NCBI GenBank assembly: GCA_010015805.1 | Contig: ML978123.1 | Location: 1,550,001-1,614,000, forward strand | Origin: Rhizodiscina lignyota | Lineage: Eukaryota > Ascomycota > Dothideomycetes > Aulographales > Rhizodiscinaceae | Direction: 5' to 3' | Length of the DNA: 64,000 nt | Shown here: positions 34,907 to 46,447 of the stretch, in pieces | How positions within the stretch are numbered: the stretch's first letter is position 1 | How the letters are laid out: every line of letters begins with the position of its first letter | Translations under genes and position numbers: made by a program | Notes under the pieces: generated by a model | Told to the model about the DNA's origin: nothing | Databases searched by the model: none | What the model saw: the letters and a program-made list of their open reading frames with translations, nothing else

Positions 34907-36203
34907 CTACTCGGGGGCTCGAATCCAGTACGCGAGGTCAACGCAAACAGGAATGAACATCTTCACCGTGACCACTTGACCGAAAGTCCACTGGGAATCC
35001 GAGTCATTGTTATTGTTCACTGCGGAGACCTGAAACTGGATTGTTTGCAGCCTTATATACGTCCACATTTGAGATATGCTGAGGATCGGCAAAATAACAA
35101 GCATGATCTCTCTGACGTTAGCGTACCACCACTTCTTCCGCTCGGCTGATCGATCGAGGAACCGAACAAGCGTGGAATCTGAGTGATGCTTCTGAACGCC
35201 GGAGAGGACGATTTGGCCTGTTGTCAACAGAGTAATGGTGATCCATGTCAGCATCCGAAAGGAAGTCATTGTCATGTCCTCGGAAGAACTTATTTGATGG
35301 ATACCTTTCCAGCAGACCGAATCAATGTTGTTGAAATCATCCGTTGATATAACGCTGGATGGCCCGGAGCCGATCTGACTCGGGCCAAACTTCGTAAGCA
35401 TGCCTGTAACGAATGGATATATCGAAACGACCCAGCATGCTAAAAACATAGCAAATCGAACAGGCGACCGGTCGCCCGCCTTCGGTTCTGTCATTCGTCG
35501 ACTTGGATTTCCAGCTGATTGCCGAGTCTCCGGGAGATCATCGAGCAACTCTGGAAACAGTATCACGTGTAGCAACGGTACGATTGAGAAGAGCGACACG
35601 GTCCAGGTAATCTCTTTGGTCAACGATCCCATCCCCGTGGCACTGAATCCGTAATCAACTCGAACAAGAGCTACAATGACCGCCACCTGGATCGAAAAGG
35701 CTAAGAATACGGCGCAAGACCAGAACGTTTCGTAAGTTCGAGTCAAAATTTTCATCGGCCTGTTGGAAATCTGAATTCCTTTTGCTCTTCCCCCGTAGAC
35801 CAACGCGAATGTAAGTACAAGGGCCACGATATTCTCCATGAAGTAGCCGACAGCCATCAGGTCTGCAGTTGCCATGATTGTAATAGTGACTGTCTGATCT
35901 AGCTACATCCCTCGAATGTATTGTTGTGGAAGAGGAAAGACAAAGTCCGATATCGTAAACCCGGCGGCGCCAAAAGAAGGGAAAGAGAACGTACTTCCTC
36001 TATCCTGCAACGAGGTCAGCAGTGTCGCAGCCCCTAAATTTGGTAGAGCGAGAACATCTTGAACAGGGCTGAAGAGTTTCAATTTGTCGAAGAGCTGGAG
36101 AGGAAGTGTATTGGGTTTTCATGATCTCGGCTTCACCAGTATCGTCGGTCACTCCCTTAAATGCGCACCGAAACTGTACCAGAGTGTCCAATAACGCAAC
36201 CAT
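34907..36203 (-). CDS. Multi-pass membrane protein of unknown function
   Basis: The main exon ends at 34907 and has at least six hydrophobic segments (for example ENIVALVLTFALVYGG, FWSCAVFLAFSIQVAVIVAL, VSLFSIVPLLHVILF, FAMFLACWVVSIYPFV and MLTWITITLLTTGQIVL). The ending FGQVVTVKMFIPVCVDLAYW resembles a group of uncharacterised fungal integral membrane proteins. A start at the ATG at 35875 is possible. I prefer splicing at CTGCAG (exon from 35862) to an upstream exon 36094-35995 (LFDKLKLFSPVQDVLALPNL), whose GTACGT donor has matching phase. A first exon with ATG at 36203 is then needed, but its donor is unclear. The gene body is real; the 5' structure is uncertain. Confidence 0.6.
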
Positions 36204-36633
36204 ATCCCCACGTCGGATTGGATTGACTGGGTCAATTGCTTTCTTAAATTCAACGGTCTAACGTTGGCATATATTACACACAGTATTTGTGTCATTGGCC
36301 ACTGGATGCGGGGGCGCTACAGACTGGTGGTGGTCGATAGGTAAAGCAGTCTGTATATATGCTAACCTTTTGCTACAGAAGGGCCCAGCATCGATATTCT
36401 AGTGGATTGAGAATGAAACTCGGATTGACTTGATTAACGCAAAGGATCCAGGGTCGGCTCGGTATTGAACCCTCTGAATTGTGAATCCGTCACTTCAACG
36501 GTTTTACACATGATACGCGCCGTTGAATCAACACTTAGCTTTTCGTGAATATTTAAGCTCGAAACCTTCAAACTCGAAGACTCTTTCTACAACCATTACT
36601 ATCGATCGATCAGAGACTTGGAATTCCTTCACG
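36204..36633. other. Divergent promoter region
   Basis: Lies between the membrane-protein gene (minus) and the DUF7730-like gene (plus). Nothing else is seen. Confidence 0.5.
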
Positions 36634-37946
36634 ATGTCAACTATTCATGACGCGGCGCTTGATGCTTGCCTCTCAGATCAATGCGGCTGCAGAAACGTAT
36701 TTGCACCCCTTCAGGCGCTTAAAGAGATGGACGAGTGCAGCGAAAGCGAAGCCGGCGAGGTTGTCTGCCACAACATGTTTGCACCTCTCCAAGGGCTTAA
36801 AGAGACGGATGAGTGTAGCGAAAGTGAAACCGCTGAGGTCGAGAGGGAGCCACCCACAGTTGGTAAGACCTCTTCTGCTGAGTCACTTACTTTCAGCCTC
36901 TACCTCTTCCCTTTAACTCTACCCGAGTGTCACAAAAGCCTTGATACAATCGAACGTAAACTTCACAATGACCCCAACTTCATGTTATGGTCCAGGGTTG
37001 CGAAAGCTACTGCGAGATGAGCTCTGCTAACAAGTATGTGACTGTAGAGTGGTACGGCAGTCCGTCGAAACTTGTGGAAGCTCAGAGACGAGCTTTAGCA
37101 CCGAAGCGATACTTGGAGAACCGGAACAGCCCACTGCTCTCCTTGCCTCGAGAACTGCGCGACGAAATTTGGCGGCATGTCTTGGGAGATCGAATCATCA
37201 CGCTCCGCGAAAAGTGGTCATGGAGTAACGAGGATGAGGAAGACGACTACTGCCATGCCGTCGTTGGTAGTATCTATCAGGGTCCTGGAATATACTTCGA
37301 CCGCAGCAAGCCCGCCATTGTTCGAGATCCTAATTCGCCGTCCGAGCCAGCCCCCTGCTTGTCTTCCTCGAAAAGCGACAAAGAGTTCTGGTCTACTCGA
37401 CGGGACCCCTTCTGGCCTAGCTCATTGGGATTATTTTCGGTTTCACGGCAGTTTCGCGAAGAGGTGGAAGACGTGTTCTACTGTAAGAACATCTTCGTCA
37501 TCATGGGACCTGGGGCTTTGATTCGCCTCAAACATGCAGCAAAATATAGTCGGCGGTATCCGTGGACTGGGGCTCCGATATATCGAATACAGCACATGCA
37601 CATTGTCTGGAGCAGAGAGCAACCACGTTGGACCAGAGCGCTTTCCATCAAAGACCCTTCTGAAAGGTATCGACTGGACCTGGAGCGGATGCCGAGGCTG
37701 CGAACACTACATTGTTCCGATATTTCATCCCGTCATATGCATCTTGTCCCTGGCGGTTACTTCACTTCCCCCCGCTATCCTCTCAATGGCCATCGCATTG
37801 ATACGGTGAAGTTCTTCCGCCGAGCAGAAGGCGAAGAAATGGTCCGCTCCAAGGTTGAGACTTTCTTCCGCCAATCTAGGAGGGCATCAGGACGGCACGA
37901 CTTTGACTTGTGGCTGGCTGAATGGATCCGGAGTCGAAGAGAGTAA
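36634..37946 (+). CDS. DUF7730/2EXR-like protein with a duplicated N-terminal motif
   Basis: Exons 36634-36862 and 37048-37946 are joined by a 185-nt intron with a GCTAAC branch point and a CTGTAG acceptor, giving 375 residues. The N-terminal exon contains two 23-residue repeats (FAPLQALKEMDECSESEAGE and FAPLQGLKETDECSESETAE). The domain part starts SPLLSLPRELRDEIWRHVLG and has FSVSRQFREEVEDVFYCKNI and FVIMGPGALIRLKHA, the same layout as the gene at 18701-19665. The C-terminus is Arg-rich. Function unknown. The frame is open upstream of 36634 but without an ATG. Confidence 0.75.
36694..36840 (+). repeat. Two 69-nt coding repeats
   Basis: Segments 36694-36762 and 36772-36840 encode near-identical 23-residue motifs offset by 26 codons. 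Many third-position differences but few amino-acid changes suggest the peptide has been conserved since duplication. Confidence 0.85.
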
Positions 37947-38369
37947 TTTATCAAGCTCGGTGACTGAGGGGCGTTATTGAAATTTAAACCGGATAGGAAC
38001 TGGACATAATCTCTGCACGCATGCGAAGTCTGCTCTTGACTTAGATATTTAAACTTTATCGTGATTCTGTACATTGTGCACTCTGTTTTGAACATAGGCT
38101 TTGCGTAACGTGTATAAATATTCGCAAGTTCGCCCGGAACTTATGAATGGACTCCGGCCGTAACTGGATGTTAACTTCTAACACATGAAAAGTCCTAAAG
38201 TTTATTCTATTGAAACTCAAATGCTCTGATTTACAGTAGAGACAATTTTTTCACTGACAAAAAGCTCATTTACCTTCTAATAAAACAGTACCCTCAAACT
38301 CCGAACGCCGTAAGAGCGAAGATCAAGGAAAGGTGAGACGACGGAGCGTGCCATGTTATGCGATATGAC
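37947..38369. other. Convergent 3' intergenic region, AT-rich
   Basis: Lies between two convergent genes. It holds AT-rich 3' UTR-like sequence and no gene. Confidence 0.5.
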
Positions 38370-39788
38370 TCAAATCATATCGTCGCACAAATGCCCTTCG
38401 TGATAAAGTGTCTGAAGCACCTCAAGAGGAACCTGTTGGAGCGACGCCGTGAGAATCAGCCGTGACCACGTAGGGAAGTGAGCCGGAGGGAAAACATTGT
38501 CTACACTTTGCGCGTAGTAAAAGAATTTCCTGAGTCTACGGTACTCGCGGCGCACATGGCGCCCAACTCTTTGTTCCCACTTGCATATCTCTTCATTATT
38601 CCGACACTTGTGTGAGGCATCCCAAGCCTTGCGGCACGAGCGAGAAATCTTGTCCTGGGTGTAGGCTAGCAACTTTCGGGTCCTCGGGGATGCGATGGCG
38701 TAGTGTGAGACCAAGTCGCGCGAGACTAAAAACTCCAATTGGGTAAAGGAGCATAGTGGCTGTTCGACATAGACTTCAAGCAACCCGTCAGTCCGCCGGG
38801 GATATGCGTTCTCTGGCGCCACTCTAGCCGGAGGACGAGTGGCTAGAGCAATTGATGTCGGGGCAGTTGGAGTAGCCTGTCGAGAAGGAGATGGCGCGGC
38901 CGCGAGTGCAGCCCCAGGAGAGAATAGCAGACGGTAAACAGTGGGAACTGGAGAGGTCGGTCGGCCAAGAAGAGCGAAGAAGTGAAGAGGAGGGAGAGGA
39001 GGGAGATCAGGGCAAGGGATCCTAGTTTGCTGAAGATTTCGGTAATGGTTGCCTCCCCTTCGAATAAAATGCTCAAATGGGAGTACACACTTCTGTGGTA
39101 TCTGAATGTGCTGATCCTCCTCCACGTCCATGATGAAGTGGGTCAGGAAGTTGTAGAGCTCGGTCACGTCTTGTCCGATATAGAAATCCCTTAAGCTGAG
39201 AGGGAATGACGTTGCTTTAGATTTCTTGACTGCGTGAGCCCAAACCAGGATTTCCGAGGCACGATTCAGCAGGATTTGGTGCCGAAATACTGCCCAGGTC
39301 GGCCACTTAGCGTATTCTCGCGGTACATGGCGGGCAGCTCGCTCAAGTGCCTTGACAGTCTCAAGGGGCGTCATGATTCCAGGAGGCAGATTGTCTGTAT
39401 CGAACGGGTAGCGAATGCTTTTCGCACGGCGGTCAACGTCTAACAGATGCAGCTTGTCTTCGGTGAAGATCGCCCTTCGGCACACCGGGCACGTCACATC
39501 ACTCCTCATCTTGACCAGCATCCTGGCAAGGCATTCTCGGTGGTAGAAGTGACCACAAGGTATCTGCTTGACCATATCATTCTCCTCATACGGCTCAAGG
39601 CAGATCCCGCAAACATTGCCTTCCCACTTCTCAAGAGGGAGAACGGAGGAGAAACGCCCCAAAACTTTGGTGGGAAATTGTGCGATCTCTTGTGTTAGTG
39701 CGGGCCGATTTCTAAGTCCACGATGGAGTTGGGATGTGGCAGTAGCGGCATCGGTAGATATCGTGGCTCGTGTTGCCGTTTTAGGCAT
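38370..39788 (-). CDS. RING-H2 finger protein, probable E3 ubiquitin ligase
   Basis: A single exon of 472 residues. The RING-H2 finger at about 59-106 is CGICLEPYEENDMVKQIPCG followed by HFYHREC and CPVCRRA, with cysteine/histidine spacing C-x2-C...C-x-H-x2-H-x2-C...C-x2-C. The rest has no recognised domain: a charged helical region, a Pro/Ala-rich linker near 280-310 and a basic C-terminus with clustered Arg (VRREYRRLRKFFYY). RING-H2 domains bind ubiquitin-conjugating enzymes. No membrane segment is obvious. Substrates are unknown. Confidence 0.85.
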   Translation of the reverse strand: MPKTATRATISTDAATATSQLHRGLRNRPALTQEIAQFPTKVLGRFSSVLPLEKWEGNVCGICLEPYEENDMVKQIPCGHFYHRECLARMLVKMRSDVTCPVCRRAIFTEDKLHLLDVDRRAKSIRYPFDTDNLPPGIMTPLETVKALERAARHVPREYAKWPTWAVFRHQILLNRASEILVWAHAVKKSKATSFPLSLRDFYIGQDVTELYNFLTHFIMDVEEDQHIQIPQKCVLPFEHFIRRGGNHYRNLQQTRIPCPDLPPLPPLHFFALLGRPTSPVPTVYRLLFSPGAALAAAPSPSRQATPTAPTSIALATRPPARVAPENAYPRRTDGLLEVYVEQPLCSFTQLEFLVSRDLVSHYAIASPRTRKLLAYTQDKISRSCRKAWDASHKCRNNEEICKWEQRVGRHVRREYRRLRKFFYYAQSVDNVFPPAHFPTWSRLILTASLQQVPLEVLQTLYHEGHLCDDMI

Positions 39789-40819
39789 CGTGACAGTAGA
39801 GGCGGCCGTAGAACTTAAGAGGTGGGCGAAAGTCCAGAGCCTACGTTAATAAAAGAAGAAGAGAGCCTTTTAACACTAGAATTTTAGTACATTTCTCAAG
39901 TGTAGGTGGTGTTTGTGTTACTTTGGTGAGCCTCGACACACGACATGAGATTTTGCTGGAAACAATGGAATTGTGGGTAGAAAGAAAGAGCAGCAGAAAT
40001 GAATGTGTGAGGTGACCAAGAAATCAAACAACACTACCCTGTAGATCACAGTATAACGACAATATTCGCTAGGAGAGGCCCCCAAAGAGAGGTAGTGGTG
40101 ATGAATGTATATTGCAACACTTTCCGCGCGTCCGGTGCGATGCATCTAAGCGCCGCAACCACTCTGACATGGCATAAAGCTTCTGCTATTCGTAGACGTA
40201 TGACAGTTGCTCCCCGCTATAATCTACAACCCAAACGCGGCATTGATCTCAGTCGAAATATCATCGCATGTTCGAAGCCTGGGGTGGATCTCGGTGCTCG
40301 GCGCGTGGTAGGGAATAATTGGGCTACCTCTGTCATATCAATGGAATTGTATTCGCCATCAGCGTCGTGCAGACATTGAGTGAAACCCCTTCTGAGGTGA
40401 GCGCGCTCGATGATATCGCCATCGCAACGTTACCTATAACACACTTAGCAGATCTGAAGCAGGGTACAACTAATACGAAATAGGCTTAGGTATGGGTTTT
40501 GTGATAACTTGTGTTTTAGATTGGCTCTTTCTCTTACGAACAAGGGTGGTGAAATGGGTGAATAAAGAATGCCATACCGCGAGCCGGCTTGGCACGACCG
40601 ACAATGAATGCGTGAGAACTTAAAATTCGATCAAAAGAAAGATCCCGTAGACACTGCATCATTGGATATCATCTATTCAAGGGCTTTGGAATCGATCTAA
40701 AACGTGTAAAGAGGAAAGGAAGACCATCTACCCATCTGTATCGCAACGCCGTTGATCGTAGACGTACAAACTAAAGTCTGCGCTCTAGTGATACGTGTAC
40801 AAGCTAGTACAATTATCAT
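39789..40819. other. Intergenic, RING gene promoter and 3' flank of asparaginyl-tRNA synthetase
   Basis: No gene supported. An open frame of 94 codons at 40095-40379 has no resemblance to a known family. Confidence 0.5.
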
Positions 40820-42629
40820 TTATGGTGTGCAGCGGCCCATGTACCTGGGGTACAAGCAGCAGTCTCTCACGGTATGCTGCTTGCAAAGCCAAGCAAGGAA
40901 ACGCTCAAGACCCAGGCCATAACCGCCGTGAGGAGATGAACCGTACCTAAGCAAACATTAGCGTATGAACATCCAGGTCATCGCTACTCCATCAGAGAGT
41001 AGGCGAAGGGTGCTGAGAGACTTACTTCCTCTGATCGGTGTACCAGTAATAAGGCTCCGGGTCAATGCCTTCCCTCTCGTACGCTCCCATCAACTCGTCG
41101 TAATCATCCATTCTCATACTACCGCCCACAATTTCACCCACACCAGGCATCAACATGTCGACACTCTCAGTCACCCTCGTATCATTGGGGTCCTTCTGCA
41201 TGTAAAACGCTTTGATTTCGACAGGGAAATGGGTCAAGAAGATCGGCCTGTTGATGATATCCGTCATTCTCCTCTCCGCCGCCTCGGCAATGTCATCGCC
41301 GAACTTGTGCGGTTCGCCCTCTTCGTTAGGGATGTTGTGTTCCTTGAGCCACTCGATGGCATCGGAGTACTTCATGCGCTTGAAGGGCATCTCGGGCATC
41401 TGGAACTCCGGGTTCATCTCCTTGATGTACGCGGCAATCACAGGGTCGGACATGGTAATCTCAAGCACGCGGACCACTGTCCGCTCGATATGGTCAAGCA
41501 GGTTGTCGAAGGTAATATAGTCGAGTTCGGCCTCAATGTGCGTGTACTCGGAGAGATGGCGTCGCGTAAGAGATTTCTCGGCACGGAAAGACTTTTCGAT
41601 GCAGTAGACATCGCCCATCGAGGGGAGGCAAGTTTCCAGATAGAGTTGAGACGATTGGGTGAGGAAGGCTTCTTCACCATAGTAGTCGAATTTGAAGAGC
41701 GTAGCACCACCCTCCACTTGCGTCTGTACAAGGGCAGGAGGAGAGACTTTTCGCAGTCGGTGTTCTTTGTATGTCTGATGGAACGCAAACTCCACTGCGT
41801 CGCGAACGAACATGACGGCCGATACCTTCTCTCCACGCAGGGTAAGGTGGCGCAAATCCAGCAATGTCTGGACGTCTCCCTTAGCCTGCACCTTGTTCGT
41901 AATCGCATCCTCGCCTCCAGCTGCCTTGCCTTTCCTTGTAATTATGTAGTAGTCGGCATGCAGCTCTCTGTTATCTGGAGCGTGTGCACCAGCAGGAACC
42001 TCCCACATCTCGCCGAAAATCTCCATGGATGTTTCGCGTGTGAGCGTTAGTGCGTCGTAGGTCCTCGCCAGGTCACCAGTAAGCACGCACTGCAAGAAGC
42101 CATAACCGTCCCTCAATGTGATGAAGAGCACATCTTTTTGCTTCCGCTCCCTGTGAACTCTGCCATGCACTCTGACTCTTGTCCCCTTATCTCCACTGCC
42201 ATCGGCTTTGCGCAGCTTGACCTTGACTGGATCTTTCTCATCCAGCTTGATCTTCTCGGACATTGGCAGGCTCATGTCCTCCTCGATAGTGATCTTCTTT
42301 GCATCTTCAAGAACCTGTTGTCTCCTCTTCTCATCCTCCGCTTGTTGCGCCGCGAGCTCCTTCTCTCGAGCCTGCTTCTTTTTCTGCTGCTCGTAGAAGT
42401 TGGCAGCCTTTTTCAGCGCAGACTTCGCCGCGGGCTTCCATTCCAAGCGCACAGAATCATCTGAGCCTTCTGGAACCGCACCTGTCTTGGACTTGCGCAT
42501 GAGGTAGGATGCGACACCGGGGTGTTGGAGATAGGCGAATTGGAGGGACTTGTACGGTGCGGACTCTGTGCCTTGTGCGGTGGTCTCGTCAACGCCGACA
42601 TCCTCGTCGATGTAGATTGTGTCGGCCAT
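40820..42629 (-). CDS. DED81: Cytosolic asparaginyl-tRNA synthetase
   Basis: Exons 42629-41026 and 40946-40820 give 576 residues; the intron has a GTAAGT donor and TGCTTAG acceptor. The ATG at 42629 ([12 protein letters not shown]) was preferred because the open frame further upstream starts only from TTG. The N-terminal ~110 residues are a Lys/Glu-rich eukaryotic extension. An OB-fold anticodon-binding domain follows ([20 protein letters not shown]). The class II core has motif 2 ([20 protein letters not shown]), GEIVGGSMR, and motif 3 in exon 2 ([14 protein letters not shown]). The protein ends RYMGRCTP, as in yeast Ded81. It charges tRNA-Asn in the cytosol. No mitochondrial presequence is seen. 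Confidence 0.96.
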
Positions 42630-43368
42630 GTTGAACAGCTTTGAGCGTTGAAGCAACCGGTTGTGAGCAATTGAAGAAGTTGGGAGCTGTGCGTGGAAAT
42701 TTAATGTAAGCTCACGCGAAGGTTGGTAGTAGGCAAGCAAAGCCGAATGACTCAAGTGGCAGGATGCGTTTCACAAGCCACACTTTTCGAAGCAGACGTG
42801 AAGCAGTAACACCAACTGCAAATATTCCGTGTTTAAGTTGAACGTTGAGCAGAATGCGACAGAGCAGCTTTTTGAATTGATGCTCAGCTCCATCCCCCAG
42901 GGTTGGATGACTCCACGACGGTACAGTCAAAGAGCCTCACGCCAGCCAACCAATCTGACAGGGCAGCTATATTTACAGCTCTTACTCAGATGTGCAGCTT
43001 CCAATGAAGTCATCTCATGCATACTACTTGAGAAATTGCTTGGTTCGATAATCAAAGTTCCATCTCTGTGATATCAAAATTTCGAAGAGCCGGCTAGATT
43101 TCGTATGCTGTGTGCGGAGGGGAGGTTCATCCCTACCAATTCCGTCATCTTGCATGCTTCAGTACCACGCGCCTGGCCTGGCTATCCGGCTTTGGCACGT
43201 CGCGACGTCTTTAAAATGGCTGACATCTCCAGTTACTTGCGTGCAGTGTTCGGCTGAGCCATTGACTATCCGATAGCAATTGGAGCATCCCCTTACGCCA
43301 GCACAACTCAACGTTATTTTTCACGATAGCCTCAGTCTCTCGTCCGTCATTGTCACCTACTCCTCGTA
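42630..43368. other. Divergent promoter region
   Basis: Upstream of asparaginyl-tRNA synthetase (minus) and the small ORF at 43369 (plus). No other gene is seen. Confidence 0.5.
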
Positions 43369-43629
43369 ATGTGCTTCTTCAAGACCGAACCTGCCTATCG
43401 CCATGAACGCACATGGAACGATCCTCCGCGGCATCGCAGCTACTATACAGGTCATCCAGGCATAGGAGATGCTCGAGTCGCGACCCTCCCAGCCGACAGC
43501 TTCCGCCGTTCGTCACGCGTCAGTCGCGAAATCATCCTACGAGATCCTTCACCGCGAGCGAGTCGAGAGGTAGTCCTGCGAGAACCACGTATGAGCAGAG
43601 AAGTTGCCACATATAGACGAGAGTATTAG
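43369..43629 (+). CDS. Small arginine-rich hypothetical protein
   Basis: An intact 86-codon frame starts with ATG (MCFFKTEP) and ends at a TAG. The C-terminal half has three related Ser-Arg-Glu repeats (SREIILRDPSPRA, SREVVLREPRM, SREVATYRRE). Codon use is like that of neighbouring genes. I do not recognise a family. The repeated, charge-patterned tail makes chance coding less likely, but the evidence is only compositional. Confidence 0.45.
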   Translation: MCFFKTEPAYRHERTWNDPPRHRSYYTGHPGIGDARVATLPADSFRRSSRVSREIILRDPSPRASREVVLREPRMSREVATYRREY

Positions 43630-44777
43630 CGGCTCAACCAATTGAGAGCGACAGGTTATTCTGGCGGAGGGACTGGAGAATATCGCTTTAGAGGCTACCC
43701 ATGGGGATAGTAGGCCGTCACACTCACTCCTAGTAACGACTACTCTCCTTGTACCGATCAACAACATAGTACACGCAGACCATAAAGAGCTGGAGTGTTG
43801 GAATCATGGATGGTGCGTTCAGTCAAGAACTGCACGGCCGATGGAGAACTTGATGGAATGGTTGGGTGCGGATGGACGGGATCCCTCATATAAATCTCAT
43901 GATACTCGACTCTCTCACGCAGGTCTTGTATTCAAGAGCTATTCGGGTCTCCCGAAAGGAAGCTTTGCTATAACGTTGGATGAGTTACTGAGTGCATTTC
44001 AGCGGTCGGTTGATTCCTTGCTAGGTTTGTCAAATTTGCTTAGAGCAAAATGATGATTTATTTTCCGCGAAATTATTCGTTTCACGCGATGTCCCCCTTG
44101 CACATGATAATAAAGAAACAATTTTCCAGATGAGATTTTCCGTTTCATGCATGGCAGCAAGATTTGTCTAGCTGCTATTAGTCCTTCTTGCTTTGCGGGG
44201 TCAAATTTCACAGGGATGCTGGTCGTTCGATATAAAGTAAATCTCCTCCAATTTCTCTTATACTGTTCAATCAGCTATCACAGATCTGCATTATCACGAC
44301 CATGCATCCCGCATGGGCTAATTGTCGTACGGCGCAACACCTGTATTCCTGGATTCTTCCATCTCGGGTCGAACTACATGAAATGACCATCGTCAATCTC
44401 AGACTGGTTGTTGTCTTTAACGCCTGTACAGAGAGCGGTATCGGTCTACAGCAGAGTAGGAGCTTCCAGCCGAGGACAATTAACTAGGTCTCGCGTGTGA
44501 TTCTGCATTCGAGTGCTTAACCAAGCCATGGCCAACTCTCCAAGCAACCCAGTAATGGGTTTTAGCCGGAAGGCCAACTTGCATCACGGGGCAGCATTAA
44601 TTGACCTTCTCATCTACTGCGATAGCGCTTCCGGCCTTATAAATTAATCTCTCGGGCAAGAAAAATTTCCATGCCAGAGTACAAAAGACGAGGCATTTGC
44701 CTCGAAAGTACTCATCATCAGTTTCTATTCCTTCTAATTACCAGTCTCTCTTTTTATTCGATCAATTATTTACCACT
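43630..44777. other. Intergenic, promoter of the cellobiohydrolase gene
   Basis: No gene recognised. The 3' part is the presumed promoter and leader of the cellobiohydrolase gene. Confidence 0.5.
44638..44643 (+). promoter_or_regulatory. TATA box of the cellobiohydrolase gene
   Basis: TATAAA followed by TTAAT lies 140 bp upstream of the ATG, a usual position for strongly induced fungal cellulase genes. Confidence 0.55.
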
Positions 44778-46447
44778 ATGTATCGAGCTGCTGCTCTACT
44801 TTCCCTTATTGTCGCTGCCTGGGCACAGCAGGTTGGGACCAACCAAGCCGAGACACATCCGCAGATGAGCTGGTCCTCCTGCTCCAGCAGCGGTTGTACG
44901 AGCGAGCAGGGCGAAGTTGTCATTGACGCAAACTGGCGATGGGTGCACACCATCGATGGCTCGACAAATTGCTATACAGGCAATGAGTGGGACACGTCCA
45001 TCTGCACGACCGACGCGGACTGCGCTACGGAGTGCGCTGTGGACGGGGCGGACTACTCCGGTACATATGGAATTACATCAAGCGGCGACGCCCTGACTCT
45101 TCAGTTTGTAACGGGCTCCAATATTGGTTCACGCACCTACATGATGGCGGACGACAGCACATACCAGATCTATAAGCTTTTGGGCAAGGAGTTCTCCTTC
45201 GATGTCGACCTGTCAAACGTCCCGTGTGGGCTCAATGCTGCACTATATTTCGTCTCCATGGACGACGACGGTGGCATGTCGAAGTACCCGAACAACAAGG
45301 CCGGTGCCAAATATGGTACGGGCTATTGTGATTCGCAATGCCCCCGTGACCTCAAATTTATCAATGGCCAGGTGCAAGCTCATAGCTCTCGGTCAATGAG
45401 AAGGCATGGCTAATGTGAAACATATAGGCGAACATCGAAGGTTGGCAGCCATCAGCCAATGACAAGAACTCGGGAATTGGCAATCACGGAAGCTGCTGCG
45501 CTGAGATGGATGTTTTTGAGTCCAATATGATCTCCGCCGCCGTCACGCCTCACCCATGCACCAACACCAGCCAGACGATGTGTGATGGTGACGACTGTGG
45601 TGGAACATACAGCTCCGACCGCTATGCTGGAGTTTGTGATGCAGATGGATGCGACTTCAACTCAGTAAGCATACATACACCCTCGGTTCTGGCCTCCATC
45701 AACCTCGTAAGAGCTGACAATTCCAATCAGTACCGCATGGGTAACCACTCCTTCTACGGACCAGGCATGACCGTCGACACCAAGTCCCCATTCACCGTCA
45801 CAACTCAGTTCGTCGCTGGAAGCGACGGCACCCTTAGGGAGATCAAGCGCTTCTACGTGCAGAACGGCAACGTGATCCCCAACTCCAACTCCGACATCTC
45901 CGGCGTCACGGGTAACAGCATCACCCCCGACTTCTGCGACGCTCAAAAGAAGGCTTTCGGTGACCCTACCTCTTTCCAAGACAAAGGTGGCTTCGCAAAG
46001 ATGAGCCAGGCTTTGGAAACAGGCATGGTACTGGTCATGTCCCTTTGGGACGATCATGCAGCCAACATGCTCTGGCTCGACTCGACTTATCCTACCAACG
46101 CGACTGCTGATACACCTGGTGCTGCACGCGGTACTTGTACCACCGACTCGGGCGCTCCAGCGGATGTGGAGAGCCAAGATCCCAACTCCAGCGTTGTGTA
46201 TTCCAACATTCGCTTCGGTGACATTGGCACCACCACAAATGCTACGCTCTCAAGTGGCAGTTCCAGCGGATCGTCAGGTGCATCTACCTCTGCAGCCAGC
46301 AGTGCTGCTCCAGCCTCTTCTGTCGCTCCAGCCTCCTCCGCTGCGCCTGCAGAGTCTTCCATGTCTGCTTCAAGCTCCGGTGCGTCGTCTGATGATGTAT
46401 CCGCTTCTAGTTCTTCTGCTTGCAAGAGGAAAGCCAAGAAGTTTTAA
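44778..46447 (+). CDS. cbh1: Secreted GH7 cellobiohydrolase I without a cellulose-binding module
   Basis: Exons 44778-45371, 45428-45664 and 45731-46447 give 515 residues. A signal peptide [16 protein letters not shown] is followed by QQVGT, the usual mature GH7 start. The catalytic triad sits in [11 protein letters not shown] (Glu nucleophile, Asp, Glu acid/base), and other family marks are HRC-less [67 protein letters not shown] and PGAARGTC. The length and loops fit a cellobiohydrolase rather than an EG7 endoglucanase. After the catalytic domain there is a ~65-residue Ser/Ala/Pro tail ending ACKRKAKKF, with no CBM1 and no hydrophobic GPI-type end. It releases cellobiose from cellulose chain ends outside the cell. 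Intron 2 (66 nt) is in frame and stop-free. Confidence 0.96.

Noticed and set aside
40965-42050. Plus-strand open frame of 361 codons
   Set aside because: Antisense to asparaginyl-tRNA synthetase; codon-bias shadow.
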